64,000 bases of DNA from Cristatella mucedo (Eukaryota; Bryozoa; Phylactolaemata; Cristatellidae), in contig WPIO01000005.1 in assembly GCA_009760855.2 (NCBI GenBank), forward strand, positions 1,268,501-1,332,500. The letters are read 5' to 3'. The stretch's first letter is position 1. Every line of letters begins with the position of its first letter. Position numbers and translations under genes: made by a program. Positions 35,501-43,526 of this stretch are shown piece after piece. The notes under the pieces were generated by a model, which saw nothing but the letters and a program-made list of their open reading frames with translations, searched no databases and had not been told where the DNA came from.

Positions 35501-38389
35501 CACAAACTTGAGCTTGTGATGTTCTTGTGTCATGAATTTCCGTGTGCATTGTATCCTTGCTGTTGATCACATACGCTTCTACTGCTCTTAGTGAAGCCTA
35601 GCATCTCTCAATACTCAATTGTTCGACATGTAACGGCAATGCTACCAGATAGTTGCACACCCATCGCATGAAAACTTACACAGCAACAGGCAAGTGCAAC
35701 TGAAGCCATAAAGTGGTTAAGATTAGCCGAGTTCAGTGCTCTATGATAGATGCCTCCGCCGTTAGTGCATTTATTCGAGCCGCAGTGGGCAGCATCTGAA
35801 AGACCAAAGGTCACTCAAGCAGTACCTTTCTTAACAGCACATCCATAAGCAGCAGCTTATAGGACCTGATAAAAACAAGCCACCACATTCGACTCGGAAA
35901 TAACTTCTTTTGTTCCAGTATTTCCTCATTATAAATGCCCTATTAGTGTAACTGCACTTGACAGAGCTGGTTTGGTCCAGCGGTTAAGGTGCTCGCCCCG
36001 ACCAAGGTCTGGCTGAGGTTGCGGGCTCGAGCCGCGAGGCATATGTGAAGCGCCTGAATAGAGATTAAGTTCTCTTCGGGCGCTATACAAATGAATTATA
36101 TATCTATAGTACCAACTTGACTGGTTCAAAGAAACAAAACTGGTAACAGACTCGTCAGAGAACACATCGGCTCAGGAGTGGCTGCTACGTCCCATGAGTA
36201 CCATCATGCAAGCCATCCACATCCATAGTTTGCTTACCTAATGAACTCAGCAGTGCATGTCTGCTGACTGATCGCACAGCTTTAATGCGTTGGAGTGCCT
36301 TGGCTCAAAGGTTCACTAAACACCATAATAATAATACTAATAATGCACTCGATAAAGCACCCTCAGAAAACTCAATCTCTTTCTAGGAGCTTTACATTTG
36401 CTGCAAAGGGAAACACGATTGAATGGCTAGTAATATCGTGCTTGATAAACATGAATAACATGGTTAGGGGTGACATGCACAGGGTCAGCATGCAAATGTG
36501 GTTAGTGGCACATGCATAGTGTCAGCTTGCATAAGCACGTGAAGGACGAATCACAGGGACCCATTAAATGCTGTCCTAAATAGGTGTCTTTAAAATCTAT
36601 TTAAATGTGGTCGTCAAGTCAGGGAATGTTCTGACACAAGTCGGGAGTGAGTTCCAGGCTTAGGAAGCATACGAACTAAATGCACGGTCTCCAAAGGATT
36701 TGAGGTTTGTACGAAGAATACGTAAACTGTTGGGTTCCGAAAAGCAGGTGGTACGATGCTTGGACTGGTGGGGGAATAGATCTGAGAGATAGGCTGAGGC
36801 CAAAGAATGAAGTAACCTAAAGGTATTGTAATGTAATGTATCTCCGTCTGTAACTCCACAAAGTCATAAAGGCCATGTGGGTGTTACGCAGGAGAGTTTT
36901 GTATAGCCCACTCACAGCATAAGTGGCTTTCGGTACGCATTCGGTAGCCAACAGACTTCGTCTCACGCAACAAAGAGAAAGTGGGAAGCATTGCAGAGTC
37001 AGGACAGCAGTTGAGGTAGTGAGTAGCATAGAAGTAGCAGCTCAGGATCGCTGAAAAGGATGAGCCATAAGGTGAGCGACAAAACTTTGAAGTCGATCCG
37101 TTGCTTGACTGGGAGCCAGTGCAGGTCGGCGAGAAGAGGTGTGATGTGGCAACTGCGATGCTCACGACAGACAAGCCTAGCTGTGGAGTTTTGCACCAGC
37201 TGTAATCGTCTGATTGCACATGCCGGTAGGCCAGCAAGCAGTGAGTTACAGAAGTCAAGACGGGATGTCACAAATGCATGGACCAACTTAGACGTGGCAT
37301 CCTTATCAAAACAAGCCCGAATTTTAGCAATGTTATGTATCTGAAAGTAGGCAGACTTGATTGTGGAGCTGATGTGGTCGTCTGAGAGGTCACTTTGGAA
37401 CACGACACCTAGATTTCGAGCCGATTCAACAGGAGATATGCCGGGAGAGCCAATTTTGAGTTTCAGTCTTTCCAATTTCTGAATCACACTGGGTTTGCCC
37501 ATAACTAATAAGTTAGTTTTACCATCGTTTAGTTTAAGAAAATTTGCTTCCATCAATGCTCGGATGTCATCAATACATGCAGCAAGTGAGTTGAGAGAAT
37601 TCGAGGTGCTCGAAGGCTGGGAGGGATCAAAGCAAAGGTACAACTGGGTGTCATCCGCACTAAACACCATGTCTACTTAAGCTACATTTCACGTTTCTTG
37701 AACCCCCACACACTAAGAATCACCCCGTCTGCTGGTGAGCAAATTTTTCGCGACCATACCTGCCTGGACGCCTTCCAGGAGCCAACGACGAATTTTGCCC
37801 TCACTAACGGCATTAAGACGCAGCTGACCTTCGCTTCCGGTCTTTACAGAATCCACCACCTGCTCGTCCACCGATAGCATGCGACGAGCAGGCTGCAAGC
37901 CTGCAGAGCCCACGACTGTCTGTCGTGGGCTACCAAGTTTGCCGGTCGACCGCGCTCTGCGCGAGGCGTCTCAATTATGGAAGAACTCTGTGCGTGATTA
38001 TTTCGCATTTCGGGCATCAAGGAAAGACCAGTCGAGCGAAATGACGACGACTAACTAGTAAAAGCTAGTTCGAGCTGCTAGCACAAGATTCGGGCGTTTA
38101 ATAGCTGTGCCATGCACAGACACCGCCCCAAATTGTGTAAAAGACTACACTTCTGAACGGTTCGCCATGCCGTTTCGCAATTCAAGCCGCGATCGAGCTC
38201 GATCGAAAGAAAGCCGGGCAAAAGACGGCTCGCATAGGTATCGCATTAGCCTACCAGATCTTCTTTATTAACTCCTAATATGGACGTGTATGACTCCAAA
38301 TAGACGCGGTCGCATTTCTTGACTACTTCCAGGCCCTTCACTGTTATATCCTTGGCGTCGCACAGACCCAACCCCACGAGGTACAGCAT
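11320..38389 (-). CDS. DPH5: DPH5, diphthine methyl ester synthase (whole gene, 8 coding exons)
   Basis: DPH5 is a cytosolic AdoMet-dependent methyltransferase of the tetrapyrrole-methylase fold. It adds four methyl groups to the modified histidine of elongation factor 2 and gives diphthine methyl ester, a middle step of diphthamide synthesis. Exons (minus strand): 38255-38389, 34372-34432, 33708-33771, 31141-31249, 30830-30950, 26526-26565, 14987-15096 and 11320-11537. They total 858 nt, that is 285 residues plus TGA, matching animal DPH5. All introns are GT-AG and every phase joins. Visible family motifs are MLYLVGLGL at residue 1, VIGDPFGATTH at 82-92, [16 protein letters not shown] at 108-123, [14 protein letters not shown] at 127-140, KIYEPPRF at 180-187 and CVGLARVG at 221-228. 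The start was chosen by agreement with the family N-terminus. Residue 10 is Cys where the human protein, as I recall it, has Gly. Introns are about 3822, 600, 2458, 190, 4264, 11429 and 3449 nt. Confidence 0.97.
12540..12803 (+). mobile_element. LINE family A reverse-transcriptase fragment
   Basis: A degraded plus-strand piece of the RT region, with words equivalent to NYRPVSL, VADQLN and SKFQS in shifting frames. It lies in DPH5 intron 7. Its last 118 bases (12686-12803) are the inverted twin of 13605-13722. Confidence 0.7.
12686..12803 (+). repeat. Inverted repeat arm, left (118 bp)
   Basis: Pairs in reverse complement with 13605-13722. Both arms are 118 bases and I count about 3 mismatches. 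Confidence 0.85.
12826..14465 (-). mobile_element. LINE family A copy, 3' tail to RT domain
   Basis: Inside DPH5 intron 7, read on the minus strand. Near 14260-13740 is the RT N-terminal half ([35 protein letters not shown]). Then comes a foreign 118-bp insert (13605-13722), then [23 protein letters not shown] and an intact catalytic FYADD near 13415-13430, followed by [15 protein letters not shown]. The 3' tail and an ATT-rich run end the element at about 12826. Most of the region between the RT and the 3' UTR is deleted. It is 5'-truncated and inactive. Confidence 0.88.
13605..13722 (-). repeat. Inverted repeat arm, right, inserted in LINE ORF
   Basis: Reverse-complement copy of 12686-12803. 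It interrupts the minus-strand LINE between the sequences coding GITG and [10 protein letters not shown]. The normal LINE at 47480-47500 has no such insert. Confidence 0.85.
14803..14948 (-). mobile_element. S1 SINE
   Basis: On the minus strand it has a tRNA-like head (ctaggtactcgtctttattg), a B-box-like catgggctcgagccc, and a tail gaagcgcctggatagatcaa followed by ctcttagggcgctatac. A short internal duplication of the accgaggtca segment lengthens the head. It lies in DPH5 intron 7, close to exon 7. Confidence 0.82.
14987..15096 (-). CDS. DPH5: DPH5 coding exon 7 (residues 177-214)
   Basis: Acceptor tatgttggcag; the first base completes Arg177. Then [36 protein letters not shown] and one base of Ala214; the donor is gtaact. 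The exon has 110 bases. An S1 SINE (14803-14948) sits only about 40 bases past the donor, inside intron 7. Confidence 0.96.
15338..15412 (-). mobile_element. LINE family A 3' tail, severely truncated
   Basis: (AAT)n followed by gcacttgataaagcgccctc and the rest of the 75-base tail on the minus strand. Only the tail was inserted. It lies in DPH5 intron 6. Confidence 0.78.
15700..16101 (+). mobile_element. LINE family C, C-terminal ORF and 3' end
   Basis: Plus-strand copy of family C: coding remnants ([19 protein letters not shown]), 3' UTR (ctcctgcgtaacacccacat) and a terminal tacattacattacattac run at about 16078-16098, which shows the tail unit of this family clearly. Confidence 0.82.
16102..16390 (+). 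mobile_element. LINE family A C-terminal fragment
   Basis: Plus-strand remnant coding the [13 protein letters not shown] region and the downstream HWLPV...RIDFK equivalent with frameshifts. It follows directly on the family C tail, so one element inserted next to or into the other. Confidence 0.72.
16385..16520. repeat. T-rich low-complexity tract
   Basis: Imperfect (TATTT)n and (TTTTA)n sequence. Confidence 0.75.
17050..18725 (+). mobile_element. LINE family A copy with endonuclease and RT regions
   Basis: This copy reaches furthest upstream. Near 17090-17240 is an APE-type endonuclease start ([24 protein letters not shown]), then a YRYPG and MGGFN-like part near 17395-17500. Near 17850-18060 is the linker ([17 protein letters not shown]), and near 18200-18700 the first RT blocks ([14 protein letters not shown]). 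Many frameshifts and stops make it dead. It breaks off at [12 protein letters not shown], where a family B LINE begins. It lies in DPH5 intron 6. Confidence 0.85.
18726..19865 (+). mobile_element. LINE family B, linker and RT domain
   Basis: A diverged L2/CR1-like LINE. The 230-codon frame at 19224-19916 keeps [12 protein letters not shown] (motif A), [20 protein letters not shown] (motif B) and, in place of the catalytic YADD, CADN. Upstream in other frames are [15 protein letters not shown] and [12 protein letters not shown]. The ORF ends in a LINE-type tail near 19825-19865 (agatttagttctctgagggt). Confidence 0.85.
19866..20225 (+). mobile_element. LINE 3' fragment (family A/B)
   Basis: A second, 5'-truncated LINE end directly downstream: AWNSLPT-like C-terminus in shifted frame (cctggaactcacttccgact), 3' UTR words shared with family A, then the tail (agcaaatgtaaagagcccag) and attatta. 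Confidence 0.78.
20226..23365. other. DPH5 intron 6, unassigned unique-looking sequence
   Basis: No recognisable LINE or SINE is seen. A minus-strand frame at 20940-21173 (77 codons) looks protein-like in composition but has no convincing family match. Confidence 0.35.
23368..23470 (+). mobile_element. LINE family A-type 3' tail fragment
   Basis: tttacagcatacgaaaagag, then ggttccctgaaggtgctata and an (ATT)n/(AT)n run: the tail of an extremely truncated insertion. Confidence 0.6.
24358..24530 (-). mobile_element. S2 SINE (tRNA-derived)
   Basis: Minus-strand element with B-box-like gtgggtttgaatcc and body ggtggtgatagccgtaaagg followed by ctcttctgtcgctatac. It aligns with 24733, 32287 and 44217. 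The A-box end is decayed. Confidence 0.78.
24733..24903 (-). mobile_element. S2 SINE (tRNA-derived)
   Basis: Minus strand: gagccgtgatggcacactag (A-box region), gtgggttcgaatcctgcagt (B box GGTTCGAATCC), then the S2 body ggtggtgatagccgtaaagg. It lies 200 bp from another S2 in the same orientation, inside DPH5 intron 6. Confidence 0.85.
24955..25740 (-). mobile_element. LINE family C fragment
   Basis: Minus-strand family C C-terminal ORF and RT-downstream region, recognised by collinearity with 51260-52100 (gcaagttccacagtcaagga, ggaagcaatagaactgctaa, cagctgcagaggcttaatgg). It is heavily mutated. Confidence 0.75.
26526..26565 (-). CDS. DPH5: DPH5 coding exon 6, 40-bp microexon (residues 164-177)
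   Basis: Acceptor gtttcttgcag, then AC completing Asp164, [12 protein letters not shown] and AG beginning Arg177; the donor is gtacgc. It has only 40 bases and lies between introns of 4.3 and 11.4 kb. It matches the family segment [12 protein letters not shown] exactly in place and phase. Confidence 0.95.
26985..27310. mobile_element. tRNA-like SINE remnants (S2-like)
   Basis: Three decayed pieces. At 26985-27050 is a minus-strand S2 tail (gaagagcctttagaggcct). At 27070-27228 is a plus-strand head with catgggttcaagtctgcagc and an S2-like tail. At 27240-27310 is a minus-strand tRNA-like head containing catgggttcgagt. The limits are uncertain. Confidence 0.55.
27807..28255 (-). mobile_element. 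LINE family A, 5'-truncated copy
   Basis: An (AAT)n run starts the element, followed by the 3' tail and 3' UTR (gtgacatgcacagggtcagc) and the last ORF codons on the minus strand ([35 protein letters not shown]). The coding part is well preserved over 62 codons, so this is a fairly young insertion. It lies in DPH5 intron 5. Confidence 0.88.
28256..29790. other. DPH5 intron 5, unassigned
   Basis: No repeat family or coding exon is recognised. Short frames occur on both strands. Confidence 0.35.
29795..29930 (-). mobile_element. tRNA-like SINE remnant
   Basis: Minus-strand B-box-like gtgggttcgagtcctccggc with an A-box-like ttagcttggcagtaaagtcc at tRNA spacing. The tail does not clearly match S1 or S2. 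Confidence 0.5.
30830..30950 (-). CDS. DPH5: DPH5 coding exon 5 (residues 124-164)
   Basis: Acceptor attactacag, then [20 protein letters not shown] and [20 protein letters not shown] plus one base of Asp164; the donor is gtaaga. The exon has 121 bases and is separated from exon 4 by the shortest intron, 190 nt. Confidence 0.97.
31141..31249 (-). CDS. DPH5: DPH5 coding exon 4 (residues 87-123)
   Basis: Acceptor aactcaacag; the first G completes Gly87. Then [20 protein letters not shown] and [16 protein letters not shown]; the donor is gtacgc. The exon has 109 bases. The IHNASIMNA block is almost invariant in the family. Confidence 0.97.
32287..32470 (+). mobile_element. S2 SINE (tRNA-derived), best plus-strand copy
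   Basis: gagccgtgatggcacgcaca, A-box region ctaggtaaggcgg, B box gtgggttcgattcctgcagc, body ggtggtgatagccgtaaagg and ctcttctgtcgctatac, ending aatcagctagga then T9. It lies in DPH5 intron 3. RNA polymerase III promoter boxes look nearly intact. Confidence 0.88.
32617..32682 (+). mobile_element. LINE A/S1-type 3' tail fragment
   Basis: agcatatgtaaagcgcatat, then agttctctcagggtgacata: the shared LINE/SINE tail, degraded. Confidence 0.55.
33708..33771 (-). CDS. DPH5: DPH5 coding exon 3 (residues 66-87)
   Basis: Acceptor attgtgtag, then AC completing Asp66, [20 protein letters not shown] and GG beginning Gly87; the donor is gtgagt. The exon has 64 bases. It carries the GDPF part of the conserved GDPFGATTH motif, and the codon for the following Gly is split across intron 3. 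Confidence 0.96.
34372..34432 (-). CDS. DPH5: DPH5 coding exon 2 (residues 46-66)
   Basis: Acceptor ggttgtag, then [20 protein letters not shown] and the first base of the Asp66 codon; the donor is gttcgt. The exon has 61 bases. It corresponds to the FYGR...VADRE...EQ segment of the family. The donor is weak after the GT, but phase and homology fix the junction. Confidence 0.95.
34735..35425 (-). mobile_element. Old LINE family A-like copy
   Basis: Minus-strand 3' tail (with a TA microsatellite at 34782-34802), C-terminal ORF and the region equivalent to [18 protein letters not shown]. Sequence identity to family A is low and frames are broken. It lies in DPH5 intron 1. Confidence 0.7.
35963..36114 (+). 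mobile_element. S1 SINE with target-site duplication
   Basis: tRNA-like head agctggtttggtccagcggt followed by taaggtgctcgc, B-box-like gcgggctcgagcc, then LINE-type tail gaagcgcctgaatagagatt and cgctatacaaatgaa. Flanked by acttgac at 35956-35962 and 36115-36121. It lies in DPH5 intron 1. Confidence 0.85.
36327..37657 (-). mobile_element. LINE family A copy with 13-bp TSD and nested family C
   Basis: A 5'-truncated family A insertion in DPH5 intron 1. It is bounded by the 13-bp direct repeat cactaaacaccat at 36314-36326 and 37658-37670. From low to high coordinates it has (AAT)n, the 3' tail, the C-terminal ORF, an inserted family C piece (36826-37065), then the ORF again up to the ADD of the RT catalytic motif ([20 protein letters not shown] near 37650-37600). 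The ORF half on the high side stays open for over 200 codons. The 5' end falls inside the codons just before YADD. Confidence 0.93.
36826..37065 (-). mobile_element. LINE family C fragment nested in family A
   Basis: Begins at the low side with gtaatgtaatgtatctccgt (family C tail on the minus strand) and ends at aaggatgagccataa. It splits the family A sequence between cctaaa and gtgagcgac, which are contiguous in the copy near 54500. Confidence 0.88.
37675..38250. other. DPH5 intron 1, 5' part, CpG-richer
   Basis: No coding exon is recognised here. CpG content rises toward the first coding exon. Confidence 0.35.
38255..38389 (-). CDS. DPH5: DPH5 coding exon 1 (residues 1-45)
   Basis: ATG at 38389-38387 with A at -3. 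It encodes [20 protein letters not shown] and then runs to NKEDL. It ends in phase 0 at donor gtaggc. It covers the first beta strand and glycine-rich loop of the methyltransferase fold. A longer frame upstream is open, but the family begins at this Met. Confidence 0.96.
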
Positions 38390-38960
38390 GCTACCCGTGG
38401 CACGCCGAAGCGAAAAGCAGAAACGATTGAAATGGATGCGGCACCCGGAGAGGCGGGCCCGACCGCCGAGCCACGCGCTCCGCTGTGCGGACCTTGGACG
38501 GCCGCATAACGAGCCTCGCCAGCTCGCAACAATTCCGCTCGTGGACCGCTGAGATCTGCTCGCTGAGTCAACTACTTTTGATGCAAGAGTCTGCCGGTTG
38601 AAGTCGATTGCACAGCGGAGAAATTTATTCGCTCGTACTTACAACGACTGGAAGTTGGGGGGGAGGGTAGTCGTGGGACGTGAAGGGAGTAGACGAGAAA
38701 ATACGCTATACTATTTCGAACTAAGAGTAGCGGTGGCGCCTGAAACAACGTCCTTAGACACGAGCGCGTAGCGCGCGCAGCAGGTGCTCGTCCCTGCACG
38801 TGCGCGTCAGACACTGATTACGCGGGCGCCTCGAAGTGCAGCTAGCGAGTCGTCAATGCTGCACCGACCGACCGAGCTGGTGTGCCGAAGGAAGCGGAGA
38901 TAAATCGAGCAGCAATCGAGAGCACCGCAGCTCCACCAGTTCGCGTTCTTCTTAAAGTAG
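38390..38960 (-). promoter_or_regulatory. Candidate DPH5 promoter / 5' UTR, CpG-rich
   Basis: A CpG-rich stretch directly upstream of the DPH5 start codon, as expected of a housekeeping promoter. No TATA box or transcription start can be fixed. A short noncoding first exon cannot be excluded. Confidence 0.35.
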
Positions 38961-39194
38961 AGCGGGGTTATAGTATAGGTCTGCTCAACTATCCCTTGTC
39001 CCCAGCGAATTTTTCTTTTGTATTCCTGTGTGTTTTGAGTGCTTACCTGTAGCGTGGTCTCAGTCTGGCTTAATTTTAGGGCGCACGAGAATTGCTCGTT
39101 TGAAAACACCTTTGCCCTCGAGCAGTGAGGAAGAGAGTGCAGCTGTTGCGGTTGACTAACCCCACCAGTGTTGATTCTCTTGCAGTGAGTTATG

Positions 39195-39365
39195 AAGCAC
39201 CTGCCTAGAAAATAAGCTCTAATAAAATAAACTCTTATATATATTATATTTATACATCTATCTTATATGTAATATATAATATAATATAATATATATATAT
39301 ATCTTATATATAGCTCTATAATAAGCTCTTAGAGCGCTATACAAACGACCTATTATTATGATAAT
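39195..39365 (+). mobile_element. LINE/SINE tail split by an AT expansion
   Basis: gaagcacctgcctagaaaat at the left and ctcttagagcgctatacaaa then (ATT) at the right are the two halves of the shared tail, separated by about 90 bp of TA-rich sequence. Confidence 0.6.
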
Positions 39366-41895
39366 CAAATGACCAGTTATTTTTATTATTACGCCAGATA
39401 GTTTTTACACTGTCCAAACTATAGATTATGGGGTATCTTATCTTATCCACTCAAGAATCACTAAAAATTTCTCCCGCTATCATCTGTCCAATTCAGCACG
39501 CCAACACTTCATTAAGCAAGGGCGGGGAGATAAAAGAGTATTTGCAAAGCTTAGTGCTAGTGAAGCGATCCTGTCTTTCGCCGAGCAATTCATTCATCAA
39601 TTACAAATGAAGAATGTGCCCAAGAATATGCTTCAGAGCTTTAGCTCGAGCCTTCGACCACTTACGTGACAGGCGCGAGAAATGCAAATACTTTGATTCA
39701 ACTTCAGCTTAGACCCGCCCCAATAGGGGAAAGCAAGAAACTGTATCACACAAATCTCAGTCTCTTTGTATTATTCGATCGAGTATCTCGGTCAAGTACC
39801 GCGAGTGTCTAGTATTCGATCGCGTCCGTATTCACAGCGCAGAAGAGTCTATTTCAAAACCGCAGAGATGGGTGAGTGTACACCCCGACAGTCATAGCGT
39901 ACAGCTTCCTGAAACCCAAAGAACGACAGACTCGCCAGCACCTAAACCATGGAAACAGCTCTCTAGCTCGTAGCCTAGCGAGCAACTTAGCCGTTCGACG
40001 CCCAGAGCGAAGCTGACTAATTAGTACATATCGTATCAGGTCCCCGTCGGTTGAGACTCAGAAGAAACTGCTAATCTGGCTAATTTACGTGTGTGCAATA
40101 TTACCAGGTTCCAGTGGCATTTTCAAGGGCTTCAGAAGCCCTGGTACGCACTCGGCCTCCGCATGCGGATCGTAGAATTATTAGCGGGTGTTGAGTAAAG
40201 CTGCGTTAGTCCTCGAGGCTTTGTTGCGTTGGTAACAATACACACAAAATCATATGCACGCACGAACGTGCTCGCGCGCGCGCGCGCGCACACACATGAG
40301 CTGCATGCACTCGCGCCTGTCGTCTGCAAAAGGCCCACATAGACGGGCTTGCAATAGTTACCCGAACTCGTCAATATAGCGGAAATAAATACATATATAC
40401 GTCAATATAGATATTTATTTCGAACGCTTACACGCTATTGAAACGCAATTCTGTAGACTCGGTCCGGGGCAGCAGGACGGCCGGCAAAGAATTTCTTGCC
40501 ACTCGATCGTGCAAGCTACACCCATTACCTTCTTGTTTGCTTTGATTTAACTTTCATTTGCTCAGCAGCTAATTAGCGCAATTTACCGGCCTCGAAAGTT
40601 CACTTGCGGAGCGTAAATGCAATAAGTGATCAGTGCTCGGCCGCGGCGCTCTGCGTCGGCTACATAGCGCAGTCAAGTGCGGGAATACGCGCCTGATGCT
40701 TGGGATTAATGCGTCGTAGGCTAAGCTCTCCGCCGACCGCCGCTTTAGTAGGGCGTCTTGGGTAAAGGGTATTTTCCACAATGCCTATCTACTCGGAGAA
40801 ACCCTACACTTTCATCTTAATGCAAAACAATTGAAACCAATGCCGTTGAATGAATGGTCGACTTGTATACCAGATCTTTATACTGGTCCTCTTAGCGATG
40901 TAGGGTTGGGATCTGGTGACTTTTTTAAACGAATTCAAACGGAAATCTTCAGATGACGCAAGGTCGATCTTTTGGACACCGCATCTAGAGTTACAATGCT
41001 TGTTAGGCTGCCGCGAACGCGACTCTTAAGCTTCTCAGAATTTCAAAGCTGGTTGAGCCGACGGCAAGCAGACGACGGAACCGAGAAGCTAACGAACGCT
41101 TCTGACGTACTTGGGAGATTGGCTGTTACGGCAACTGTCCGCTAACCGTGCTTCGCGTCAGCACAATGTTGCAGCACAGCATTGTGTACCTCACCGCATG
41201 CCAATAATCGCGCTGTTTCATAATCCTTGTTGCACACAGAGAAGCCTGAAAGCGCGTCGAAGTCACTTGCTGCGCTGGAGTGCCTCGTTTCGGTCCGACT
41301 TGGGTCGTTTCGTCCGTGGAATATGCAGCTCTGCATTGGAGACGCCAAGGTGCTCTAAAGGCCTGGGCGCTCTCGATCTCCCCGCGACGCTCTACTGGCG
41401 GCGTCTCGTCGGCGGCGCCTCGATGATTAGGTGGCGCTTAACGGCGCTTCGTGGAGGGTCTCGTTTCCCCCTAGAACGTTCGTCGGTCACTCGTCAGCAA
41501 ATGGAATGGAGCCTGCAATGAGCATCGTTTTAGCGGCGAATGACTTCCGTTCAAGAGTATTCGATTTCCTGACAAACCAATCCACAGGGTGTCGCGCAGT
41601 GTGCCTAGCGCTATGGCTGCTCGCGCCGGCCCGAGCAATCCACGTTCGCGATAACATTAGTAATAACAAGTCTTTTGAAGAACCCTATGACAACCAAATT
41701 TCTATGCAGGTGCTGTGCAAATAGCTGGAAGCAGTGACCAAGAGCCAATGACGAGCAAAGTGTCGTGCTGAGACAAGTATGTACCAGCACGTTCAGGAAA
41801 ACACTCAGGGCTGCTGGTTAGTAGGACCCTTGATTCGTAACGTGCACTGAATCACGTACAGGCAATCGCGAAAAGCACGTAGTAGCAAAATGAAT
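39366..41895. other. Unassigned stretch
   Basis: Contains a short (CG)n/(CA)n run near 40270-40296 and a CpG-rich area at about 41240-41480 with frames open on both strands. A 136-codon plus frame at 41111-41521 has no recognisable motif. Confidence 0.35.
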
Positions 41896-41896
41896 A

Positions 41897-42480
41897 GCAA
41901 TAATAATACATTTGCATAGCGCCTTCAGAGAACTTATTCTATTTCAAGGCACTTTATATATGCTGTAAAGGAAGCATGAACAAATAGTCAGAGGTAACGT
42001 GCACAATTTCAACAAGCACACTAGGGTTAGATGCAACTTGCACGGGATAAGTTCACTAGGGTGAAAAGGAGGCTGAGCGAAGCAGCGAATCTTTAGCTGA
42101 GACTATAGCTCGGCGTGGTCAGTGTATGTAGTGACCGAAGCTGCAAGCAAGTTCCGGACTTTTGGCGCAGACGAACTGCAGGCCCCATTGCCAATAGATT
42201 TCAATTTAGTACGAGGGATGGCAATACGACTGGAAGCCGAGTGCACGCTGCGAGAGCTCAGTGGAGGAGAAGCAAGGAGGTCGCATGGGTAGGCGATCGC
42301 CTAAAGCTGGTGCTAGCGAGCGAAGCGACCTCTCGGCCAAAGAAATGATCTTGTAGTCGATTCTATGTACGAAATGAAATCATTGACGCCCAGACAAAAG
42401 TTTTTCGATGTCCCACTCCGCCATTGACGTCAGACCACACGAGCGGCTGGATTTGCACCAGCTTTAGGCGATCGCAGGGG
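41897..42480 (-). mobile_element. Diverged LINE family A relative
   Basis: Minus-strand tail (aataatacatttgcatagcg, ggcactttatatatgctgta), then C-terminal ORF region collinear with family A (aatagatttcaatttagtac, aagaaatgatcttgtagtcg). Confidence 0.65.
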
Positions 42481-42559
42481 CCGGCCGGCCTCGTGCTCAA
42501 ATAAATACGATCAAAAGCGGGTCAGCCGTCGTTTTTAGTTTTATAAATTCTCCTTCCGT

Positions 42560-43140
42560 CTTCTCTCATCATATCTAGCTGAACTGCTGTATCAGTTTTA
42601 GTATCGTCGTGTCCTCAGGTTGTCTACGGACAGTAAGTTGGCTGTTCCTTTCTTACGCTTAAAATCGTTGGTGACCGAAGCTTTCGCTCTGCAGGTACTC
42701 TGTGGAACTCACTCCCATTGTTCTTACGCAACGAAATCTTCTCTGCTGCTGCGGACTATGGCACATACTTTCTGCCGTTCTGAGATGGTACTTCCCAGCT
42801 ACTCCCTTCCTCGGCTGCCCTACTGGCTCAGCAACGATTTTCACTTTCTCTTTGTTGCGTGAGATGGTCTGTTGTTATTGTATGCACACTTTGGTTTTAA
42901 ATGCGTACTACAAACAGCATCTGCATAATACATACTTAGTCCATGTGCATTTGTGGGAATATAGATCGAGATACTTTACATTGCTGCCTCTCGGTACACG
43001 TCATTACTGTTTTATCGTCGACGCAAGATCTTTTGCTCTTCTGACCGTTAACTGGAACTCGCTATCAATAATCTTGTTCAACGATGAACAATTTTCTCCT
43101 GCTGCCAACTCCGACGCTGCCTCCCCACAAAAAGTCAAAC
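42560..43140 (+). mobile_element. LINE family C, two fragments
   Basis: 42560-42985 codes FLRLKSLVTEAFALQVLCGT and TFSLLREMV and ends with the family C 3' UTR. A second partial copy of the same ORF end follows at 43000-43135 (VDARSFALLTVNWNSLS). Confidence 0.72.
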
Positions 43141-43526
43141 GCTGATGCTTCTCAGTTGTTAAATTTCTAAAGTTTCATCGTGACTTCTCTATGCATGTCT
43201 TATTTCGTTCTTGGGTGACATTAGGTCTTTTGGCAACAAGAAAGCCGCTAAGGTTTTGAGTGAGCAATAGAGCACTCCACTTAGTCTTTCCGAATCATGT
43301 AGTTTTCAGTTTGAGCTGCCCAGGTTCTAATGCACCCTTACACGAAACCAGCCTCTATACTCGCATTTTCGCCGCCATTGGCCCAATTGTGCCTGTAAGG
43401 GAAACCCGGACCGAGATCGCCACCATTGTAACGCAGCGCGGCGAAACGTCCTCCGGAGCGTCTCCCAGCGGCTCATCTGGTCTGTCGTCGACATGGTAGC
43501 TGCTGGCACATCACGCCCCTTCGGTC

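Noticed and set aside
35963-36040. Possible functional tRNA gene
   Set aside because: tRNA-like head of an S1 SINE; flanked by target-site duplications and joined to a LINE-type tail.
41111-41521. 136-codon plus frame in CpG-rich sequence
   Set aside because: No motif; overlapping frames on both strands are equally open.
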